Shown: in pieces, positions 57,427-64,000 of the stretch
Numbering within the stretch: position 1 is the first letter of the stretch
Layout of the letters: every line of letters begins with the position of its first letter
NCBI RefSeq assembly: GCF_947179165.1
Contig: NC_077242.1
Span: forward strand, 56,866,597 to 56,930,596
Origin: Solanum dulcamara
Taxonomy: Eukaryota > Streptophyta > Magnoliopsida > Solanales > Solanaceae
Length of the DNA stretch: 64,000 nucleotides
Direction of reading: 5' to 3'
Notes under the pieces: generated by a model
What the model saw: only the letters and a program-made list of their open reading frames with translations
Databases searched by the model: none
What the model was told of the DNA's origin: nothing
Position numbers and translations under genes: made by a program

Positions 57427-57991
57427 GGTGTGGAGGAGGGACCTAACAATAAATAAAAATAATTACAAAGAATGATCTTAAAAATTCAATGGAGGATTGT
57501 GATGTCATGGATGATGTTAAATGGAGGACTATTGATGTCATTGGTGATGTCAAATGGATCTAGATCTTTCCATGGTTGGTGAGATGAACCTTCTTTTAAC
57601 GGAATGCCCTTTTTTGTGCTGTGTTTTAATAAGATAGATTTCTAATTATTATTCGTGTCTTTATATGAATTATAGCTCTAGAAGTCTTCTTTCATCTCAT
57701 TCAAGAATCAACCAATTTGGAGTATCCTACCATGAGATATGATTTTTCTTTTACAAATACTCCATTTCATCACAACACTATATCTTCCAAAAATTAATTT
57801 ATTTGACCTACTTATCCTCTGAATCATAATATATGTTCTCAAAAAGTTATAGGTAATGAAGTTGGGGTTATGAAAAAATTTGAATCACCTAATTTAGACT
57901 AACCTATGAAAAGTTATGCCCAAAATACAGAAGAAGTATCATTTTCTTCGAGAATTGAAATACCACATACAACGTTTTAGGGGTTGTTACA

Positions 57992-58007
57992 ATATCTCTC
58001 CCCTGGG
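57992..58007 (-). other. Element I polypurine tract
   Basis: On the minus strand CCCAGGGGAGAGATAT directly precedes the TGTAACAACCCC start of the LTR. Confidence 0.85.
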
Positions 58008-58155
58008 ATAATTCATCCTCGAATGAAGATGAAACTAGGAGACATCAAGAATGAATATCATCAAGACATTAATTTCTCAAAAACTCTGATACTCAAATGC
58101 TGAAACAATACATACTCAAATAGTCAATGACTCAAATTCAAGAATACACATCGAC

Positions 58156-59560
58156 TCAAAGGTAAAAGTAAGGAATATTACCTTGCACATCATCATCGAA
58201 AGGAATGAATAGATGAGGATATTTAGCCTTCATATATTCTTTAGCTTCCCATGTAGCCTCTTTAACAAATTGATTTCTCCATAGGACTTTGATAGATGTC
58301 ACTTCCTTAGTTCTTAATTTGTGAACCTGATGATCAAGAATCTGAACTGGAATCTCTTCATAACTCAAACTCTCTTTCACCTCAATGCTCTTAGTTGGGA
58401 CAATAAGTGAAGGTCTCCCAAACTTCTTAAGCATAGAGATGTGAAACAGGGGATGAATAGCTGCTAATTCTTGAGGGACCTCCAATTCCTAGGCTACATT
58501 ACCAACCCTCTTCACAATCTGATAAGGACCAATGTAGCGGGACTAAGTTTTCCTTTCTTTCCAAATCTCATCACACCCTTCATGGGTGAAACTTTCAAGT
58601 ATACCCAATCATATACTCCGAACACCAAATCTTTTCTCCTAACATCAGTGTAGGATTTCTGGCGACTCTGACCAATCCTCAACCTCTCTTGGATGGTTTT
58701 CACCTTCTCCATAGCTTGGTGAACAAAGTCTGGTCCAATCAACTCAGCTTCACCAACTTCGAACCAACCAATTGGTGATCTACATCTCCTCCCATACAGA
58801 GCTTCATAAGGAGGCATTTGAATACTCCAATAGAAGCTATTATTGTATGCAAACTCAATAAGAGGTAAATAATCATCCTAATTACCTTTGAAGTCGATGA
58901 CACAATCTCTCAACATATCTTTCAAAGTCTGTATCATACACTCTGCTTGGCCGTCTGTCTACGGATGAAAAGCAGTACTAAGGTTCACTCTTGAACCCAA
59001 ACCCTTTTGATATGACTTCCAAAATTGAGAAGTGAATTGAGCTCCTCTATCTGAGATGATAGACAAAGGAACTCCATGCAATCTAACAATCTCTCTAAGA
59101 TACAGTCTGGCATAATCCTCTGTAGTGTCCGTAGTCTTTACCAGCAAGAAATGGGCTAATTTGGTCATCATATCCACAATGACCCAAATAGAGTCATGTT
59201 ATTTGCGGGTTCGCGGTAAACCGATAATGAATTCCATGTTGATCATCTCCCATTTTTATTTCGGGGTCTTTATATTCTGAGCCACTCCACAAGGACTTTG
59301 GTGCTAAACTTTAACTTGTTGGTAATTGGAGCACTTAGACACAAACTCTGCTATATCTCTCTTCATTCCACTCCACCAATATACTTCTCTCAAGTCGTGG
59401 TACATCTTTTTTAAACCTGGATAGATGGAATACCTAGAATTATGGGCTTCTACCATAATTCTCTCTCGAATGCCATCAATACTTAAAAAACATAATCTCC
59501 CTTGATATCTCAACACTCCATCTCCTCATTTGGAAAAATCCATTACCTTCTGCTTGTGAA
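58156..59560 (-). pseudogene. Element I integrase with chromodomain-like tail
   Basis: Minus strand. Zinc finger (59516-59304 piece): AHNSRYSIYPGLKKMYHDL keeps both His, but KCSNYQQVKV has Tyr for the last Cys. Core: INMEFIIGLP has Glu in place of the first catalytic Asp (about 59240). The second Asp is in IISDRGAQFTS (59177-58959 piece), and Glu is in GQAECMIQTLKDML. The piece 58817-58512 holds MPPYEALYGRRCRSPIGWF and SPMKGVMRFGKKGKLSP. A frameshift follows at about 58540. The last piece 58485-58156 holds HPLFHISMLKKF, YEEIPVQILDHQVHKL and VLWRNQFVKEATWEA (chromodomain-like). Stops at about 59300 and 58950. Confidence 0.88.
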
Positions 59561-59649
59561 CCTCGTCTTTCAATTAAAGGAGAATGAGGTCTTGATCTTG
59601 CTTTCTTTTCATCTCTACAACTAGAGATGATTTAGCTCCATTCTGAACT

Positions 59650-60215
59650 ATTGTACCACCCTATCTAGAGGCAATAAGTTGAACTCCCAAATGCATAAGT
59701 CTATGTACTTCCTTTGCCAACTCCTTCTTTCCCCCTTCTATATGGGTCGTACTCCCCATGGAGAACATGCTAACAGTATCGGCAACTATGTTTGCTTTAC
59801 CTAGGTGGCAGAGAATACTCATATCATAATCTTTGAGCAACTCTAGCCATCTCGTCTGCCTCAAGTTCATCTCCTTCTTACTGAATACATACTACAAGAT
59901 CTTGTGGTCCGTGAATACATCCACATGTACACCATAAAGATAGTGACGCTAGATCTTAAGAGCAAATACCACAGTTGCCAACTCAAGGTCATTAGTGGGG
60001 CAGTACCTCTCATAGGTGTTAAGTTGTCTAGAGGCATAGGCAATGACCTTACCTTTCTTCATCAACACACATGACAACCCAACTTTGGAAGCATCACAAT
60101 AGATTACAAAACCATACGTTCCCTCGGGTAGGGACATCACTGGAGTAGTAGTCAATCTAGTTTTCAACTCTTGAAAGCTTTTCTCACAAGCATTAGACCA
60201 TTAAAATTTAGCCTT
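59650..60215 (-). pseudogene. Element I RNase H
   Basis: Minus strand. The pieces 60167-59949 and 59870-59661 contain [19 protein letters not shown] (catalytic Asp in CDAS), [40 protein letters not shown] in the gap between them (second Asp in TDH), LRQTRWLELLKDYDMSILC and KANIVADTVS. A stop at about 59946 (where relatives have Trp) separates the pieces; otherwise the domain is nearly intact. Confidence 0.85.
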
Positions 60216-60218
60216 TTT

Positions 60219-60905
60219 CTAAGTCAGTTTAGTTAATGGTAAGGATATGGATGAAAATCCCTTAATAAACCTCCTGTAGTAACTAGTCAAACCCACGAAA
60301 CTCCTTATATCAGTTGGAGAGGTGGGTCTGGGCCAGTTCTTAACTGCCTCAATCTTTTGAGTATCAACTCGAATTCTATCACCAGATATAATATGGCCTA
60401 GGAATGCTACATATGTAAGCCAAAACATACACTTCAAAAACTTAGCATGCAACTCCCTCTCCTTGAGAGTTTGAAGGACAATGCTAAGGCGGTTAGTATG
60501 CTCACTCTTTCTTCTAGAGTAGACCAAAATATCGTCGATGAAGACAATCACAAACGTATCCAGGTATGGCTTGAATACCCAGTTCAAGAGGTCCATAAAA
60601 GCTGTCGGAGCATTAGTCAATCCAAAGGACATAATAAGAAACTCAAAATGACCATAGCGGGTTTGAAAAGTCATCGTCGGAATGTCACATTCTCTCACTT
60701 TCAACTGATGATAGTATGATTTGAGGTCTATCTTAGAAAAGCATGTGTCACCCTTAATATGGTCAAATAATTCAATGCACATTCTAAGGGACCAGTCTTT
60801 TTTTCGTACGAATAGGACAGGAGCTTCCCAAGGTGAGACACTTGGCCTAATAAATCCCTTATCTAGGAGATCTTTCAGTTGTTCTTTCAACTTAGTGGGA
60901 GCCAT
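60219..60905 (-). pseudogene. Element I reverse transcriptase (open but with internal deletion)
   Basis: Minus strand, 228 open codons. [21 protein letters not shown] starts the fingers. [13 protein letters not shown] is followed directly by [19 protein letters not shown]: the DYRQLNK..PRIDD-like stretch (about 20 residues) seen in relatives is missing in frame at about 60775. The catalytic residues that can be seen are intact: Asp in KIDL and the pair in [10 protein letters not shown] (60531-60536 on the + strand). The thumb ([20 protein letters not shown]) and connection ([21 protein letters not shown]) follow. A missing fingers segment would be expected to disable the enzyme. Confidence 0.88.
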
Positions 60906-61007
60906 CCTATAAGGAGGAATGGAGATAGGTTGTGAATCAGGAAAGACATTAATACCAAAGTCTATCTCTCTATCAGGAGGGATTCTGGGTACATCCTTAG
61001 GAAAGAC

Positions 61008-61691
61008 TTAAGAAAACTCATTCACAACGGGAACTAACTCAAGAGATAGAGGCTGATCATTAATATTTTTGACTCGGACAATATGATATATGCATCCCTT
61101 AGAGATTAACTTTTTGGTCTTAAGGTAAGAAATAAATTTACCCCTAGGCACTACAGAACTCCCCTTCCACTCTAAGATAGGCTCATTTGGAAATTGAAAC
61201 TTGATAATTTTGGTTCTACAATCAATTGAGGCATGACAAGCATAAAGCCAGTCCATGCCAAGAATCACATCAAAATCAACCATGTCCAACTCAATTAATT
61301 CATCCATGTTATCCCTGTGATAGATTAACACAATACAATCTCTATAGACCCTCTTAGCTAAGGTAGACTCACCAATAGAAGTAGGCACACTGAAAGTCTC
61401 AACAAGACACTTAGGAAGGATCTCAAATCTACTAGCCAAGTAAGGATTCACAAAAGATAATGTAGCACCCAGATCAAGTAATTGATACATATCAAAACAA
61501 AGGACTTGGAGCATACCAGTAACAACAACGGGTGCATTCGCTTGGTCTTGGAGACTACCCATAGCATAAAAACAGATTATTCCCCCACCTACCTGAAGTT
61601 GTACCTCTTTGATTACCTCTATTCTGTGATGCTGCAGAAGAAAATTGAGATCTACTGCCTCCATCTCACTGTCTTTGTGAAGGACACTCAT
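61008..61691 (-). pseudogene. Element I protease region (open)
   Basis: Minus strand, 227 open codons. The active-site region is LLDLGATLSFVNPYLA at about 61450, with D-L-G where relatives have D-P-G or D-S-G. MVDFDVILGMDWLYACHASIDC is at about 61290-61225, then KFQFPNEPILEWKG. It ends with VPVVNEFS close to the RT hinge. The first part (QDQANAPVVVTGML) is the end of gag. No internal stop, so this is the cleanest domain in the window. Confidence 0.85.
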
Positions 61692-61699
61692 TCTAGAAG

Positions 61700-62808
61700 T
61701 TACCTATCTTTCTAAATCCATATCAAGCATTGGTACCCTCATGACACTCTCCTAAATGGAGCTTCACATATCTATCACACGGTGGCTTTCCTCTAGAATC
61801 TTGAGCCACACTTACTTGGGACTGAGAAACCTGAGCTCAGAAGTTTTGGTGACTCGGTGACCTCTGATCATACCTAGTATTAGGTGTAAAAGCACTTGTT
61901 GAGCAAGGTGCATAATTAGAATACATCTTTTGCAACAAGGACTTGTTACCCTTTCCTTACTTCTTCTCGTTCTCATGCCCAGAAGACTTAGACTTCTTTA
62001 TTAAGTATTCCTCTCAGTCCTTTTCCTTATCATCCTTAACCTGCTGAGCATACACTATCAATCTAGAAAAATCCATGTCAGAAATTATTAGTATTGCCTT
62101 ACATTCTTTACTTACATGTTTGCCTAGGCCAGAGACAAATTTCCTCATCTTGGCCCTTAAATGAGGAATCATTTCTAGGGCATATTTGGACAACTGAATA
62201 AATTTCCAACTATACTCCTTCACAATCATTCTCTCCTACTTGAGGTTCACAAACTACTCAACTTTTTCTTCCCATAGCTCTTAGGGAAAGAAGTGGTCAA
62301 GAAATGCGCTTTCAAACTCATCCCAAATTATAGGTCCAGCATCCTCATCGCGACTTTGCTCCTACTAGTCATACCACATGTTCGCCGAGTCCTTGAGCTG
62401 GTAGGAAACCAATTCAACACCTTCAATCTCAGTAGTATGCATCACTTTTAAGATCTTCCACATCTCATCAATAAAATTTTGAGGATCTTCCTCAACCTTA
62501 GACCCTGTGAATAATGGCGGGTTCATCCTCTGAAAATCTCTAATCTTTTTGGTGGCAGACAACTCTTAAGAGCTAGAGATAGGAGTTGGTGAACTATGGT
62601 TACCCATTTAGGCAGCTACCAGTTGAGTGAGCATGGTAATAGATACTCTGAATTCTACCTCCGAAGTAGGAATGGTCTGAATAGTAGGTATTTGGGGTAC
62701 CTTAGTAGACCTTGCAAGTCGGCCCCTAGTTCTCGATGGAGGCATCTCTGACTGTGGAACCTCAGTATTAGTAGCTTTCATCTGTCTAATTGTACATTTA
62801 GGAGGCAT
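61700..62808 (-). pseudogene. Element I gag, decayed
   Basis: Minus strand. Start chosen at ATG 62808 (MPPKCTIRQMKATN), matching the MPPRR-type starts of this lineage rather than the upstream in-frame Met. N-terminal piece to 62608; core 62562-62365 (MNPPLFTGSKVEEDPQNFIDE, VELVSYQLKDSANMWYD) and 62229-62014 (MIVKEYSWKFIQLSKYA, LRAKMRKFVSGLG). The Cys-rich C terminus at about 61790-61700 reads CDRYVKLHLGEC then a damaged second knuckle with a stop in place of its first Cys. Several stops separate the pieces. Confidence 0.82.
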
Positions 62809-62981
62809 GGTCTGCAACACGTAAATGCATGAACTAGTCACACGAACTCAGATTGTGAAAGAAGTAAAACAATTTCTAATGTCCTATAGCCTCCTGATTA
62901 TAAGTGTGGTGCATAACAAACCCATAAGCAAGATTCTACTAGACACGGCTTCATAGACACCCTAGGACTCTTGAACTCTGT

Positions 62982-62993
62982 GCTCTAATACCA
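62982..62993 (-). other. Element I primer binding site, initiator Met-tRNA type
   Basis: On the minus strand TGGTATTAGAGC, one transition from TGGTATCAGAGC, four bases inside the LTR end. The best-preserved primer site in the window. Confidence 0.85.
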
Positions 62994-62997
62994 AGTT

Positions 62998-64000
62998 TGT
63001 CACACTCCGAGAGGGTATCCTAGGCGAGGTCAGCACTCAGAAACCATCTCAAGCTTCCGAGAGAACCACTTAGTCTCATCAATCATTCGTTCATTAGCGA
63101 AAAACTTAAATAAAAATAAGAATACTTATGTGGTCTCGCCATCATCAACATCAAAGGAAAGAAATAATCCTTAAAAGAAGTAGTTTCAAAAGAGAACTAC
63201 TCCAATTATATCACCAAACTTTATCTACGAAGCCTCTAACACTGTCAGACAGTGCTCATGACATGTCCATGGCTACCTCAAAAGAAACATAATACTCAAT
63301 AATAATAAAAGGATAAAGAGTTCCTTTGAATACAAGAAGGACTCACCAAATAGCTGGAAAATAATGATCTTCAATGATGCGCCTATTGAGGATCTCTAAT
63401 ACCTGTATCTGCATCACAAAATAATGCAGATTGAATGACGTCAGTACATGGAATGTACGAGTATGTAAAATGACAAGAAAGTAAGGACAGATATCAAGAA
63501 AACTCCTCTCAGGAAGACTCGGCTCAGAACTCAACATCATCTCAACATCAATATGTAATGCAAGTTTAAAAATAATAATAATAAGTAATGCTTACTCAGT
63601 TGGAAGTTTCTCTGACCGACAACCATCAGTTAGGAGCTAGTGATGATACAAAGAAGCGATGTCGTTGCCACATCCATCAAATACCTTTCCAAGATAAAGT
63701 ACATCACCATCTTAGATCCAATCATCAAAGTTCTCTTTTTGGGACTTAAGAGGCATAGCCTCCATCCTACGTTGGCTACGTAGTTCTAGGGTTTGAGTCA
63801 ATTAAACTCTTACCCAACTCGGTGCTCAATACTACTTCCAAAATATGTATTCATATTAATCTCATCATCTAGTCTTATTGGACTTTTATTTAAAACATCA
63901 AACTCATCCTATTACCTCTTCATCAATCATTACTCTTCAAAACATCATTTACATCTCATCAAAATATCATGCTCAAAACATCATTTAATTCAAAGAATGA
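62998..64000 (-). repeat. Element I 5' LTR (partial; continues past the window)
   Basis: Starts TGTCACACTCCGAGAGGG on the + strand and aligns with 55808 to about 56790. Shared segments include CAGACAGTGCT, GGAAGACTCGGCTCAG and CTGACCGACAACCAT. About 1.18 kb, including the promoter, should lie beyond 64000. Confidence 0.9.

Larger units (their letters stand above)
55808..57991 (-). repeat. Element I 3' LTR (2184 bp)
   Basis: On the + strand it begins CGTCATGCCCTGAGAGGG, aligned to TGTCACACTCCGAGAGGG of the other LTR, and ends GGGGTTGTTACA. Its first about 1 kb aligns with 62998-64000 with scattered transitions and one notable 20-odd-base gap near 55970. A TATA box and an (AAT)n tract lie inside. 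The left terminus is mutated. Confidence 0.88.
55808..64000 (-). mobile_element. Element I: chromovirus, best preserved; 5' LTR runs off the window
   Basis: On the minus strand: 5' LTR (62998 to beyond 64000), primer site, gag, protease, RT, RNase H, integrase with chromodomain-like tail, polypurine tract, 3' LTR (55808-57991). Domains are in the usual order with fewer stops than the other elements. The protease and RT pieces (61691-61008 and 60905-60219) each stay open for over 225 codons. RT lacks about 20 residues and integrase has lost key residues, so it is probably still non-autonomous. Flanks cannot be compared because the right end is outside. Confidence 0.9.

Overview
This window is plant nuclear DNA that looks like deep, pericentromeric-type heterochromatin from a Solanaceae species (potato, tomato or pepper relatives are the closest match by family recognition). 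That assignment rests on remembered LTR and polyprotein styles, not on a search. I see no intact host gene, no rRNA, no tRNA gene and nothing bacterial. Almost every base can be assigned to decayed Ty3/gypsy LTR retrotransposons of two lineages. The first is chromoviruses of the Tekay/Del type: LTRs of 1.7-3.1 kb, an initiator-Met-tRNA-type primer site, and integrase ending in a chromodomain-like tail. The second is Athila-like elements: an Asp-tRNA-type primer site, a FMDD reverse transcriptase, and an extra ORF after integrase. All coding regions carry stops, frameshifts or deletions.

Layout. 1-15107: an Athila-like element on the + strand (LTR, primer site, gag, protease, RT, RNase H). It is split by a 10.03-kb chromovirus, element A (2760-12790), flanked by a perfect 5-bp target duplication, TCGTT. 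15098-24918: chromovirus B (+), whose 5' LTR is truncated at a 10-bp microhomology join with the Athila pol gene. 24919-26204: AT-rich spacer with a candidate exon fragment and a long perfect-style hairpin (25427-26194). 26205-27939: gag-protease remnant C (+), with three identical 74-bp tandem copies. 27940-37573: chromovirus D (- strand), carrying a 1.04-kb tandem duplication of its integrase. 37574-40162: integrase tail and 3' LTR of element E (+). 40163-47695: LTR pieces and an integrase remnant F. F is interrupted by a solo LTR, which is itself interrupted by another solo LTR, each with a near-perfect 5-bp target duplication. 47696-55689: AT-rich LTR-end-like DNA, an Athila-like integrase and LTR on the - strand (H), and two copies, in opposite orientation, of a plant-transposon-protein-type ORF. 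55808-64000: chromovirus I (- strand), the best preserved, running off the right edge inside its 5' LTR.

How the parts relate. None of the elements looks autonomous. Insertion order can be read from the nesting: Athila before A; C before D; F before the D-family solo LTR, before the G-family solo LTR. Stops are often TAG where the family normally has CAG or TGG, and two RTs have lost the same catalytic Asp at a CpG. This is the pattern expected of long-methylated, silenced repeats.

The most unusual signals are: an array of motifs matching the Pol III B-box consensus inside both LTRs of element B; palindromic, CpG-rich blocks just upstream of TATA-like sites in several different LTR families; and the long hairpin next to a possible captured exon. 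I did not find a convincing new protein system.
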